This document shows positions 54,446 to 63,748 of a stretch of DNA of 64,000 nucleotides, in pieces. The stretch is from the NCBI GenBank assembly GCA_002238765.1, contig MPMZ01000002.1:45149-109148 (forward strand), read 5' to 3'. The notes beneath the pieces are model-generated. The model saw nothing but the letters and a program-made list of their open reading frames with translations, did no database searches and was not told the DNA's origin. Numbering within the stretch: the stretch's first letter is position 1; each line of letters begins with the position of its first letter. The position numbers were made by a program, and so were the translations under genes. The DNA is from Nitrospira sp. bin75. Lineage in GTDB: Bacteria > Nitrospirota > Nitrospiria > Nitrospirales > UBA8639.

Positions 54446-57091
54446 TCACGATGGGGCCGAAACCTGTGCTTCCACCAAGTGAAATACTTTTTCCAGGGCC
54501 TGACTCAACTTTTCAGGATGCTTCCCGCCGGCTTGAGCCATTTCGGGTCGCCCTCCACCAGATCCGCCGATCTCGCGAGCCATTTCCTTGATTAATTGCC
54601 CGGCCTGCAACGTGTGGGTCAGGTCGGAAGACACGATCACCAATAACGAGACTTTCTCATCGGCGACCGAGCCCAAGGCGATCACGCCCTTGGGGACCTT
54701 GTTCCGCACTTTATCGGAAAGCAGCCGAAGTTCCGGCATGGACAAACCCTGTGCCTCCTGAACGTGAACCGTAATGCCTCGGATCTTCCGAACCAGAGCC
54801 TCGCCTCCGCCGACGCCCTGATCCATCAATTTCAGTTTGAGTTGCTCGACTTCCCGCTCTTTTTCCTTCAACAGGGAAACAAGTTTCCGGGTTTTCGGGA
54901 CGACTTCCGACGGGCTGCTTTTCAATAATTCCGCCAATTCCCTGACGTCGGATTCCAACTTTTTCCCGTGATCCAGCGCCCCGGTCCCGGTCAGCGCTTC
55001 GATGCGCCGTACCCCGGACGCGATCCCGCCTTCCGAGGTAATGCGGAACGAGCCGATCTCTCCCGTATGTTGGCAATGCGTGCCGCCACAGAGTTCTTTG
55101 CTGAACTCACCAACACCCACGACCCGCACCCGTTCACCATACTTGTCACCGAAAAACGCCAGGGCTCCGGCGTGGATCGCCTCCTGAATACCCATGACGT
55201 CGGTCCGGACGAACGTATTGCCCAATACGTGAAAATTGACCATGGCTTCGATTTCTTCAAGATCCCGGGTGCGTAGCGGCTTGAAGTATGAAAAATCAAA
55301 ACGCAACCGGTTCGGAGCGACCAACGAGCCATACTGTTTCACTTGAGGGCCCAGGACTTCGCGAAGCGCCGCGTGCAGGAGATGGGTGGCGGTATGATTC
55401 CGGGCCGCGCCGTGCCGGGTCACCGAATCCACCGTGGCAGCCAGCGGCTCGCCCGTGCGAACGCGCCCGGCCACGACCGTTCCCTTGTGCAGCAGGAGCT
55501 TGCCGCTGACCTTGGTGGTCTCCCGGATCTGAATCCGGCCCTCCCGGCCCGTCAACGTCCCCTGATCGCCGACTTGCCCGCCGCCTTCGGGATAGAAAGG
55601 GGTGGCGTCCAGGACCAGTTCCACGTCGTCCCCTTCCACGACTTCGTCCGCCAAGGCGTCTCCCTTGAGCATGGCCTGCACCACGCTCTCGGATTGAAGC
55701 GCCTGATACCCGAGGAACTCCGTGGGACGAAGCCGTTGCGTCAGTTCGGTGATGAAGGGCTTCTCCTGTTCCGCGACGAAGACGGCCGACTTGCGCGCCC
55801 GGTCTCGCTGGGCTTCCAACGCACGCTGAAAGCCCTCAAGGTCGGCAACCAACCCCTGTTCACGAGCGGCCTCTTCGATCAAATCCAATGGAAAGCCGTA
55901 CGTGTCGTAGAGTTTAAACACGCTCTCGCCGTCCAAGGACCCGGCCTCGGCTTCGGCGACCATGCGATTCAGGATGGGCAACCCTTGATCCAACGTGCCG
56001 ATAAAGCGTTCTTCTTCACCTTCGACGACCTTACGACACGTGTCACCCGCCTGGGCCAGTTCGGGATACGCCCCTTCCATTTCTGTCGCCACCGTGCCGG
56101 TCAACTCATACAGAAAAGGTTCGGTGACACCCAAGAGCCGGCCATGCCGTGACGCCCTGCGCAAAATTCGTCGCAACACGTAGCCCCGGCCTTCGTTCGA
56201 CGGAAGAATCCCGTCCACGATCATAAACGTGATGGCCCGCAAATGATCCGCAATGACCCGCATGGAGCGGTCGGAGGCTTCATCCTTGCCATACCCGCAA
56301 CCCGTCCGGACGGCAATCGCCGAGAGCAACGGCATGAACAGGTCGGTCGCATAATTGCTGTCGACGCCCTGCACCACGGCGGCCAACCGCTCGAGGCCCA
56401 TGCCGGTGTCGATACTGGGTTTCGGCAACGGATGCAGGTTGCCTTCGGCATCGCGGTCGAACTGCATGAACACCAGGTTCCAGATTTCCAGATACCGGTC
56501 GCAATCGCACCCCACGGCACACGAAGCTCGTCCGCACCCGAGGGCCGCGCCCTGATCGATGTGGATTTCCGAACAGGGCCCGCAGGGTCCGGTCTCCCCC
56601 ATTTGCCAAAAATTATCCTTGTATCCGAGTCGCACGATTCGGGCCGCGGGCACGCCCACGCTGTTCTCCCACAATTCAAAGGCTTCATCATCGTCCTGAA
56701 AGACCGTGACCCACAATTGATCGGCGGGCAGGCCCAGCGTCTTCGTCAAATAGTCCCACCCGTAATGAACGGCGTCTTTCTTGAAATAGTCGCCGAACGA
56801 GAAATTGCCGAGCATTTCGAAGAACGTATGGTGGCGACGGGTATACCCGACGTTTTCCAGGTCATTGTGTTTGCCCCCGGCTCGCATGCACCGCTGGACG
56901 GAAACGGCCCTGGAATAGGAACGCTGTTCTTCTCCCAGGAAGACCCGCTTGAACTGGTTCATGCCCGCGTTGGTGAACAGAAGCGTAGGGTCAGCCTGGG
57001 GAAGCAGCGACGCGCTGGGAACCACGGCATGGTCCGCCGCATGGAAAAAATCCAGAAACGACTGTCGAAGCTCATGGGCGTTCAAGGGCAT
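54446..57091 (-). CDS. alaS: Alanine--tRNA ligase
   Basis: 881 residues from ATG 57091 (the open frame extends upstream through repeats to 57397 and is not used). Class II core: FLDFFHAADHAVVPSASLLPQADPTLLFTNAGMNQFKRVFLG, then RRHHTFFEMLGNFSFGDYFKKDAVHYGWD. Editing domain with NHTATHLLHAALREVLG and the zinc-binding CGGTHCQHTGEIGSFRI. C-terminal C-Ala domain with GGSGGGRPEMAQAGG. All motifs intact. Confidence 0.95.
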   Translation of the reverse strand: MPLNAHELRQSFLDFFHAADHAVVPSASLLPQADPTLLFTNAGMNQFKRVFLGEEQRSYSRAVSVQRCMRAGGKHNDLENVGYTRRHHTFFEMLGNFSFGDYFKKDAVHYGWDYLTKTLGLPADQLWVTVFQDDDEAFELWENSVGVPAARIVRLGYKDNFWQMGETGPCGPCSEIHIDQGAALGCGRASCAVGCDCDRYLEIWNLVFMQFDRDAEGNLHPLPKPSIDTGMGLERLAAVVQGVDSNYATDLFMPLLSAIAVRTGCGYGKDEASDRSMRVIADHLRAITFMIVDGILPSNEGRGYVLRRILRRASRHGRLLGVTEPFLYELTGTVATEMEGAYPELAQAGDTCRKVVEGEEERFIGTLDQGLPILNRMVAEAEAGSLDGESVFKLYDTYGFPLDLIEEAAREQGLVADLEGFQRALEAQRDRARKSAVFVAEQEKPFITELTQRLRPTEFLGYQALQSESVVQAMLKGDALADEVVEGDDVELVLDATPFYPEGGGQVGDQGTLTGREGRIQIRETTKVSGKLLLHKGTVVAGRVRTGEPLAATVDSVTRHGAARNHTATHLLHAALREVLGPQVKQYGSLVAPNRLRFDFSYFKPLRTRDLEEIEAMVNFHVLGNTFVRTDVMGIQEAIHAGALAFFGDKYGERVRVVGVGEFSKELCGGTHCQHTGEIGSFRITSEGGIASGVRRIEALTGTGALDHGKKLESDVRELAELLKSSPSEVVPKTRKLVSLLKEKEREVEQLKLKLMDQGVGGGEALVRKIRGITVHVQEAQGLSMPELRLLSDKVRNKVPKGVIALGSVADEKVSLLVIVSSDLTHTLQAGQLIKEMAREIGGSGGGRPEMAQAGGKHPEKLSQALEKVFHLVEAQVSAPS

Positions 57092-57103
57092 GGGGAATTT
57101 CTC

Positions 57104-57192
57104 TTGCAGGCTTGCTGCCTGTATCCCAAGAGGTGAAAAAGGGACGCCACTCTCCAATTCTGTCATTCCCGATATTCTTAATCGGGAATCCA
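57104..57192. repeat. Composite repeat upstream of alaS
   Basis: GCAGGCTTGCTGCCTGTATC, then CCCAAGAGGTGAAAAAGGGACGCC, then TCTGTCATTCCCG...CGGGAATCCAG. The same order of modules stands upstream of cinA (60344-60427). Confidence 0.75.
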
Positions 57193-57209
57193 GCGTCTTT
57201 GTCTTTGCA

Positions 57210-57282
57210 GGTGTAGCTGCGCGATCTGCCTGCTGTTGGTGACCTCTCCGGGCACCATGAGATGGTGCCGCTACAAACACCG
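57210..57282. repeat. Dispersed repeat, second copy of the 51706 type
   Basis: AGCTGCGCGATCT, CTCTCCGGGCACCATGAGAT, GGTGCCGCTACAAA, matching the element at 51706-51780. Fills the gap between recA and alaS. Confidence 0.65.
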
Positions 57283-57287
57283 GTCTT

Positions 57288-58370
57288 CTAGACTTTCCCC
57301 CGCGCGGGGGCCGGTTTCGTTCCCGGTTCCGCTTCAGCCGAACCCGCGGCCTTCGGCGTCGCAAGCAAGCCGGCCTGTTCCCGAATTTTTGTTTCAATTT
57401 CTTTGGCCGTCTCGGGGTTCTCCTTCAGAAACGCTTTCACCGCTTCGCGGCCCTGGCCCAAGCGCTCCTCGCGATAGGAATACCACGCCCCGGCCTTATC
57501 GATGATTTTCTTTTCAACTCCCAGGTCGATGAGTTCCCCGACTTTGGACACACCCTCGGCAAACATGATGTCAAACTCGGCTTGCCGGAAAGGAGGCGCC
57601 GTCTTGTTCTTCACCACTTTGACGCGGACCCGGCTCCCGATCACCTCCTGACCATCCTTGATGGACTCGATTCGCCGGATGTCCAGCCGCACCGAAGAAT
57701 AAAACTTCAAGGCGTTCCCGCCGGTCGTGGTTTCGGGATTGCCGAACATCACCCCGATCTTCATCCGGATCTGGTTGATGAAGACCACCGTGGTCAGGGA
57801 TTTGGAGATGGCCCCGGTCAATTTGCGGAGGGCCTGGGACATCAGGCGCGCCTGAAGCCCCATGTGCGAATCGCCCATTTCCCCTTCGATTTCGGCGCGG
57901 GGCACCAGGGCAGCAACGGAGTCCACGACCACCAGATCGATCGCGCCGCTTCTGACCAACGTCTCGGCAATCTCCAGGGCTTGTTCCCCGGTGTCGGGTT
58001 GGGCCACCAGCAGATCGTCGATTTTAACCCCCAGTTTCTTCGCATAGGACACGTCCAAGGCATGTTCCGCATCGATGAACGCCGCGGACCCGCCGGTTTT
58101 CTGTGCTTCCGCAATGGCATGGAGGCATAAGGTGGTTTTCCCCGAGGACTCCGGACCAAAAATTTCCACCACGCGCCCTCGCGGCAACCCCCCGACGCCC
58201 AAGGCCAGATCCAGGGCCAACGACCCGGTGGACGTGGCCTGCACGTCATCCGACACGTCGCCGGTTCCCAGTTTCATGATGGAGCCTTTCCCAAACTGTT
58301 TTTCAATTTGGGTCACGGCCAATTCCAATGCCTTCATTTTTCCCTGACTCTCCGAATTTCGATCGCCCAT
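57288..58370 (-). CDS. recA: Recombinase RecA
   Basis: 360 residues from ATG 58370, preceded by a strong AGGAGG site six bases upstream. Walker [20 protein letters not shown], Walker [13 protein letters not shown], loop L1 [57 protein letters not shown]. The tail is Ala/Pro-rich rather than acidic. No LexA-type box was seen in the 90 bases before it. Catalyses strand exchange in repair. Confidence 0.97.
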   Translation of the reverse strand: MGDRNSESQGKMKALELAVTQIEKQFGKGSIMKLGTGDVSDDVQATSTGSLALDLALGVGGLPRGRVVEIFGPESSGKTTLCLHAIAEAQKTGGSAAFIDAEHALDVSYAKKLGVKIDDLLVAQPDTGEQALEIAETLVRSGAIDLVVVDSVAALVPRAEIEGEMGDSHMGLQARLMSQALRKLTGAISKSLTTVVFINQIRMKIGVMFGNPETTTGGNALKFYSSVRLDIRRIESIKDGQEVIGSRVRVKVVKNKTAPPFRQAEFDIMFAEGVSKVGELIDLGVEKKIIDKAGAWYSYREERLGQGREAVKAFLKENPETAKEIETKIREQAGLLATPKAAGSAEAEPGTKPAPARGKV

Positions 58371-58460
58371 AACACCTCCTCGATTCAAGCTTTCATGCCC
58401 TATCATACTGAAATCCCGAGAGGAGGCCAACCACCGTTTGCAAAGAACTGGCACACCTCT

Positions 58461-59033
58461 TCACGCATTCAAGGAGATATCCCATAATTTTGTATAGATC
58501 GGTCCAGTTTGCCGGAGATCACTTTTAAACAAGGAAACCCGTTCGACGGGTAACGACCCACAGGGAAAGGGGGCCGTGAACACGTCCAACGTGCTCATCA
58601 CTCGCCCGACTTCACGATGATCCTTTTTGACGCGGCCAACGGTCAGATGAGGTCGAAACGGTCTGTCCTCTTGAGGAAACCCCAAGGGGACCACTGCACG
58701 ATCGATGCACTCGGCCAACGCGGCCAGGCTATCGAGGTCCCCGCCGAGACCAATCCACAATACGCGAGGCGACCGGTCGTTTGGAAACACCCCGAACCCC
58801 TCGCAGGCAATGACAAAAGGAGAAACATGGGAGATCGCCGGCTCCACGACCAGGCGGATCCGGTCAACCTGGCTCTCTGCCGTATCACCGAGAAATTTCA
58901 GGTTAAGGTGAAGATTTTCATGTTTACTCCATGAAAGTCCCGGCAGTTCTCGTTGTACCGGTCGTATGTTCTCCCCGATGGCCGATTGCAGGGTCGAAGG
59001 CAGATCAATCGCCAAAAACGTTCGTAATCCCAT
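58461..59033 (-). CDS. thpR: RNA 2',3'-cyclic phosphodiesterase (2H family)
   Basis: 190 residues. Two-histidine phosphoesterase fold; second motif HLTV (129-132) is standard, but the first is HLNL (42-45) with Asn in place of the usual Thr/Ser. The ATG overlaps the cinA stop by one base. cinA-thpR-recA in this order is a familiar arrangement. Confidence 0.88.
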   Translation of the reverse strand: MGLRTFLAIDLPSTLQSAIGENIRPVQRELPGLSWSKHENLHLNLKFLGDTAESQVDRIRLVVEPAISHVSPFVIACEGFGVFPNDRSPRVLWIGLGGDLDSLAALAECIDRAVVPLGFPQEDRPFRPHLTVGRVKKDHREVGRVMSTLDVFTAPFPCGSLPVERVSLFKSDLRQTGPIYTKLWDISLNA

Positions 59034-60319
59034 TAGGCCTCTTCAGGAGAAGTATGGCGCAACCAGCGGCGCAACACATCGAGCGCGCCTTGCGACGACC
59101 GAAGTTTAATCGCTGCCCGTTCTCCATGGAACTGGAATTTCTTCGCAAAGGATTCCTTTGCCGTAGCCAGCCCGACGTAGACCCTGCCGACGGGTTTCTG
59201 TACCGTCCCCCCTCCGGGTCCGGCAATGCCCGTGACACTCAGGCCCACGTCCACCTTGCTTCTCGTTCGTATACCCTCAGCCATGGCCTCGGCGACCTGC
59301 GCACTCACCGCCCCATATCTTTTGAGCAACGCTTGGGACACCCCGAGCAGTTCAATTTTCGCACGATTGCTGTAACACACGACGCCCCGATCCACATATG
59401 CCGAACTGCCGGGCACTTGAGTCAGGCGATGCGCAATCAGCCCGCCCGTGCAGCTTTCAGCCAGAGCGATGGTGAATCTTCGAGCACGGAGATGTTGCCC
59501 CACAACTTCTTCCATGGTCTCTCCGTCAATGGAGAACACGTGCTGCCCAAGATTGGAGATCATGTCATCCATCAGGCTATCGAGTGACGCAACGGATTTC
59601 ATCGCGTTTTTCTTCCCCACTTGCCTTCTTTCAGTCGTTTCCGACCGCGTCAATGACACCGAAACCCCAAGTGGAGAGGCCAGCAGCCCGAGACGGAAAG
59701 GGCTTGCGGCCGGAATGATCCCTCGTAGCCGATCATCGATCTCTCCTTCCAGAAGCCCGAAGGTCTGGATCGTCCGGGTCTCGATGGCCGACGACAGCAG
59801 ACCTTCTTGCCGGAGTATCGGCAGGAGCGATTCCGTCCACATCCTGCGGGCCTCGTGGCTGACCCCGGGCAGGCAAACGATCCGACAACGCTTCCACTTC
59901 ACGGCAAATCCGGGCGCGATGCCTGAAGGATTTCGAAGCAGGATGGCGCCGGTCGGCAGGAACGCCTGCCGGCGCTGGCTATCAGTCACGGGCCTTCCGG
60001 CCGACCCTAGACGAGTTTTTATGGATTCGAGGGCCCGAGGCCTGAGGCGCAACGGATGCCCGGTAACCTGGGACACAGCTTCGCGGGTGACGTCATCCAC
60101 GGTTGGACCCAGACCGCCGGTGATCAGCACGAGCTTCGTCCGCTTGGCCGCGTTCGCGACTGCCACGCCTATGTCCTCGACGTCGTCCCCAACCACGGAC
60201 TTGAACCGGACTTCGATCCCATGCTCCGCCAGCGACTTACTGAGAAAAAGCGAATTGGTATCGACCCGTCCGCCAAACAGCAGTTCGGATCCGACCGCAA
60301 TGATTTCAGCCGTGGTCAT
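59033..60319 (-). CDS. cinA: CinA family protein (competence/damage-inducible; NMN deamidase domain)
   Basis: 428 residues from ATG 60319. N-terminal MoCF-type domain (TTAEIIAVGSELLFGGRVDTNSLFLSKSLAEHGIEV, LVLITGGLGPTVDDVTREAVSQ), and C-terminal PncC domain (ALAESCTGGLIAHRLTQVPGSSAYVDRGVVCYSNRAKIELLGV, SVTGIAGPGGGTVQKPVGRVYVGLA). The PncC part deamidates nicotinamide mononucleotide in the pyridine nucleotide cycle. Operon with thpR and recA. Confidence 0.93.
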   Translation of the reverse strand: MTTAEIIAVGSELLFGGRVDTNSLFLSKSLAEHGIEVRFKSVVGDDVEDIGVAVANAAKRTKLVLITGGLGPTVDDVTREAVSQVTGHPLRLRPRALESIKTRLGSAGRPVTDSQRRQAFLPTGAILLRNPSGIAPGFAVKWKRCRIVCLPGVSHEARRMWTESLLPILRQEGLLSSAIETRTIQTFGLLEGEIDDRLRGIIPAASPFRLGLLASPLGVSVSLTRSETTERRQVGKKNAMKSVASLDSLMDDMISNLGQHVFSIDGETMEEVVGQHLRARRFTIALAESCTGGLIAHRLTQVPGSSAYVDRGVVCYSNRAKIELLGVSQALLKRYGAVSAQVAEAMAEGIRTRSKVDVGLSVTGIAGPGGGTVQKPVGRVYVGLATAKESFAKKFQFHGERAAIKLRSSQGALDVLRRWLRHTSPEEA

Positions 60320-60343
60320 GAATGCGGAAGGGAAATTTTTAGT

Positions 60344-60494
60344 GCAGGCTTGCCGCCTGTGCCCCAAAGGATGAAAATGTCGCCTTTTTCTAATCTGTCA
60401 TCCTTGACATTTTTAATCGAGGATCCAGGGCTTTTTCTTCGTCCGTGAAAACAAAAGACACTGGATTCCCGCTTACAAACGGCGGGAATGACAG
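60344..60494. repeat. Composite repeat upstream of cinA
   Basis: GCAGGCTTGCCGCCTGTGCC, CCAAAGGATGAAAATGTCGCC, TCTGTCATCC...GAGGATCCAG, then CACTGGATTCCCGC...GCGGGAATGACAG. The first three modules copy those upstream of alaS. It lies in the gap between cinA and an outer membrane gene. Confidence 0.75.
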
Positions 60495-60568
60495 ATGGGA
60501 AAGGGTAAGAATGACAGATTCGTGGTGTTGTTGGCTATTTTTATACCGAGAAAAGAAACCGGAACGCC

Positions 60569-61528
60569 CTAGAAATGATACTTCAGGTTCAGGCTGACGC
60601 CGAAAAATTCGACGTTGTCGGTCTTGAGCCTGCCCGATACCGGCTCGCTTCCGTCTCTCCGCAGATTCGGCGCGTGACTGCGTAGCGGGTTCCAGATGAA
60701 GTTGTCACTGAATGACCCGAATCTGACCCAACGTCCTTTCAGCCCCAGCGACGTGGACTCCGTGATGGCGTAATCCACCCCGAACAGGACCTGGAACCCC
60801 AAGAGCACGTCGCTGAGCGTGGCTTGCCCTACACTGGTCGTTTTGGCGAGGTTCCGGCGGATTTCGTCATAATTGGGCAGATCCGCACCAGTCGAGATCT
60901 TGTACGAACCGTCGGCGTTCCTCGTATCTTCATTCCGCGCCCATACGCTTCCATACTCCATATCCGTGAATCCGACGCCGCCGCCGACCCCGACATAAGG
61001 CGTGAACCGGCTGGTGTTGACGAAGTCGTAAAACAGGTTCCCGAACAGGTTGTGCGAGGTCATGCTGCCTATCCGGTCCGTGGCTTGCACGATTTCATCC
61101 TTGAGCTTCTGCCCTTGTGTGCCCACTCCGAGAGGAATGTCGGCTGTCTGATCAAAGTTCGATTGCCGGTAGAAGTATTCCAGTTCCACGCGAAAACCGC
61201 CCAAGGGACTGTTCCGGTTTTGACCCGCAAAACTGTAGCCTGCAGCCGCTCCGGCCAGAATCCCCGTTGCCTCGTCGAACTCGTTCTCCCATCTTCCACC
61301 CACGCTGCGATCAGGACCCGTGCAACGCTCCATTTCACCGAACCGTGGATTGATGTATTCATCGCACACACTGGCGCGATCGTTACTGGTTCCCGTCGTA
61401 TCCAGCCCGCTGGCGACGTTGGCTCCGACCTCGCCGCTGAGGTAGAACCCCGAGCCCGCTTGCGCCAAACCTGGCGCCACTAACCACGCGGCGATGCCGA
61501 ATGCCAAAAGGCGAGAAGTGTATTTCAT
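60569..61528 (-). CDS. Outer membrane beta-barrel protein
   Basis: 319 residues with signal peptide (RLLAFGIAAWLVAPGLAQA). Strand patterns FYLSGEVGANVASGLD, GFRVELEYFYRQSNFD, NLFYDFVNTSRFTPYVGVGGGVGFTDMEYG, GFQVLFGVDYAITESTSLGLKGRWVRFG, and a C-terminal strand FFGVSLNLKYHF ending in Phe, as required for BAM insertion. OmpW/Omp25-like porin superfamily; function unknown. A paralogue lies upstream at 61847-62827. Confidence 0.85.
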   Translation of the reverse strand: MKYTSRLLAFGIAAWLVAPGLAQAGSGFYLSGEVGANVASGLDTTGTSNDRASVCDEYINPRFGEMERCTGPDRSVGGRWENEFDEATGILAGAAAGYSFAGQNRNSPLGGFRVELEYFYRQSNFDQTADIPLGVGTQGQKLKDEIVQATDRIGSMTSHNLFGNLFYDFVNTSRFTPYVGVGGGVGFTDMEYGSVWARNEDTRNADGSYKISTGADLPNYDEIRRNLAKTTSVGQATLSDVLLGFQVLFGVDYAITESTSLGLKGRWVRFGSFSDNFIWNPLRSHAPNLRRDGSEPVSGRLKTDNVEFFGVSLNLKYHF

Positions 61529-61553
61529 TGTTTTTCCCTATTTCTTGCCCACT

Positions 61554-61579
61554 GTCGGGTTACACTATGCTAACCCGAC
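61554..61579. repeat. Hairpin related to 31681-31759
   Basis: Arms GTCGGGTTA/TAACCCGAC with loop CACTATGC, followed by CTACC. Same layout as the two hairpins near 31.7 kb. Confidence 0.65.
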
Positions 61580-61596
61580 CTACCCAACTAACTCCT

Positions 61597-61719
61597 TCTG
61601 TCATCCCCGATCCTCGATCGAGTCAAGGACAAGCTTTGATCGGGGATCCAGGATCTTTTGTCTTGTCCCAAACGACGTTACAACAAAGACTCTGGATTCC
61701 CGCGTGCGAGGGAATGACA
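61597..61719. repeat. ATTCCCG/GGGATCCAG repeat cluster
   Basis: CTGTCATCCCCGATC...GATCGGGGATCCAG and later CTGGATTCCCGCG...GGGAATGACA. It occupies the gap between the two outer membrane genes. Confidence 0.7.
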
Positions 61720-61846
61720 AATTCTGAATACCATGGACTGTTTTCATGCCCGTAATACAAAACGATGAGAGCTGCGTACGGCGGGTAGAAGCACTCCGCC
61801 AGCCCGGTCATTGTTGCGCCCAAGCTGGCGGAAGAACACGGGTTCT

Positions 61847-62827
61847 CTAGAAATGATACTTCAGGTTCAGGCTGATACCGAAAAACTCGATGTCCGAGGT
61901 GCTCATATTCCCTGATACCGGATTGGTAGGATTGGCCACAGTTCCTCCCACGTAGGGTGCGTGGCTTCGCAACGGATCCCAAACAATACCGTCGCTGAAG
62001 TCGGTAAACTTAACCCACCGTCCCTTGAGGCCCAGTGAGGTCCGCTCGCTCAGGGTATAATCCACCCCGAAGAGTACCTGGAACCCCCAGAGGACGTCGT
62101 CCAGCGCCGTATGCACGGCACTGGACGAACCGGCCAAGCGACTCACATACTCGTCATTGGCGGCCAAGTCCGGGCGGTTATCATCGCGCAGGCCCTGCCG
62201 GATATCAGCTTCATTCAACGTCCGGGTCCAGTTGCTACCCCAGTCCGCCGTGGTAATGCCTAGGCCCCCGCCAACCCCGAGGTAGGGCGTAAACCGGGTG
62301 TCGTTGTCGAAATCGTAAAACACGTTGGCGAACAGGTTGTGGGAAACGACGCTGCCCAAGGTTTCATACGGCCCGTCTGCAAATTCGCCACGTTCAATCT
62401 TCTGCTGGGTCGCCCCGGAGAGCCCACGAACCTTGCTGCTTTGATTATGGCGCGATTGCCGATAGAAATATTCCACCTCCATGCGAATCCCGCTGAAGAT
62501 GTGCTGGGGATTATTATCGCCAATGCTATAACCAATGGCCGTCCCGAGGAGAATGCCCTGCCCACCGTCAAAATCGACTGCCCAGTCCGGGATAAACGTG
62601 TTGGTGTACCTAAAATCATCGGCCCTACATCCTTCGAGATCAGGATTGGTCAAGGCATCACAATGGCTGGCGACGTCGTTGCTATCTCCCGTGAATCCCA
62701 CACTTTTAGAAAAGTTGGCTCCCAGGTCGCCGCTCACGTAGAACCCGGAATCGGCCTGCGCCCAGCCCGGGGCCACCACAAAGGTAGCGAGGATGAGCAT
62801 CAAGAGTAGAGAACGGTATTTCTTCAT
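61847..62827 (-). CDS. Outer membrane beta-barrel protein, paralogue
   Basis: 326 residues from ATG 62827. Signal peptide RSLLLMLILATFVVAPGWAQA; barrel strands closely parallel the 60569-61528 protein (FYVSGDLGANFSKSVGF, MEVEYFYRQSRHNQ, FTPYLGVGGGLGITTADWG, GFQVLFGVDYTLSERTSLGLKGRWVKF, terminal FFGISLNLKYHF). The two are tandem duplicates that have since diverged in the extracellular loops. Confidence 0.85.
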   Translation of the reverse strand: MKKYRSLLLMLILATFVVAPGWAQADSGFYVSGDLGANFSKSVGFTGDSNDVASHCDALTNPDLEGCRADDFRYTNTFIPDWAVDFDGGQGILLGTAIGYSIGDNNPQHIFSGIRMEVEYFYRQSRHNQSSKVRGLSGATQQKIERGEFADGPYETLGSVVSHNLFANVFYDFDNDTRFTPYLGVGGGLGITTADWGSNWTRTLNEADIRQGLRDDNRPDLAANDEYVSRLAGSSSAVHTALDDVLWGFQVLFGVDYTLSERTSLGLKGRWVKFTDFSDGIVWDPLRSHAPYVGGTVANPTNPVSGNMSTSDIEFFGISLNLKYHF

Positions 62828-62971
62828 TGTTACCCCCTTTTTTTCAGGATTTAGAAAAAAACACATTTAAGTATAAACTGATAGTTCATTAAGTCAATAG
62901 TGCCATGAATTTTATTGTAGAACGTCTGGTACAAATAAATTCTCACGTGCTCAGGATAAAACCCTTTATCC

Positions 62972-63580
62972 CTACGGAATGCTTGAGAACTCCACCTCGA
63001 ACGAGACCTCTTTCCCTTTACTTGGGAATACCATGATCGTGGTCTTCGCGTTCGGGTCGAAGGCGTCGTATTGAAAGGAGCCGATCACCTTGGCCCGGTA
63101 GCGCGGAGCCTTGGGCCAGACCCTCGTTCGCTGAGCCACCCCGTCGAATCGCACGTTCAGGGGTTTCACCAGTTTCTCGCCTTACTTTAACACGATGTAA
63201 CTGTTGTCGGCAAAGGTCGGGGTTTCTCCGAAGGTCGTCACGCTCACGAGCATGGTTTCTTCGGCCAAAATGCGCTGGATTTCCGTTTCGGAAGGCGTTT
63301 CTCCCCGCAGCCCGAAATGGCTTGCCATCACGGTCAGGCCGTTCATTTTGGTCATCAAAAATCCCTTGGGACGCAATTCCAAGTCAGACCCGAACCACGT
63401 ATAGAGCCGGTTCGGCAGGACGCGGTCTTCCGCCGCCCTCAGCCCGTGCTCCACGGCTTGCTCGACCTGCACGTTCGTTGGCGACACCTCGATCGCCAGG
63501 CTCTCCGTCGCCGGCACACCAAGCCCTCCCGCGATACACGAGAGACAAACACCCACAAGAAACATATTGGGCCGCCACAT
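62972..63580 (-). pseudogene. Exported protein gene with an in-frame stop
   Basis: The frame from ATG 63580 encodes a signal peptide (MFLVGVCLSCIAGGLGVPATESLA), then EVSPTNVQVEQAVEHGLRAAEDRVLPNRLYTWFGSDLELRPKGFLMTKMNGLTVMASHFGLRGETPSETEIQRILAEETMLVSVTTFGETPTFADNSYIVLK and a TAA at 63182. The same frame continues past it (GEKLVKPLNVRFDGVAQRTRVWPKAPRYRAKVIGSFQYDAF...) to 62972. One C-to-T change at a CAA codon would explain it. Family not recognised. Confidence 0.65.
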
Positions 63581-63748
63581 AGGGATGCCCCGTACAGCGT
63601 GCGCTGGATTGAACCAGGATCTTGCCAATGACATACCCTTTTTCTCCGGCTCACACTGTATACGGCTTTTGATACGGATTCAAGCGCGGCGGAAGTACGA
63701 CAAATCCCCAGTATTTGATATGAAAATAGCCAACGATGCCAGAATTGG

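Noticed and set aside
58371..58460. LexA/SOS box upstream of recA
   Set aside because: No CTGT-N8-ACAG or GAAC-N4-GTTC pattern could be found in the region.
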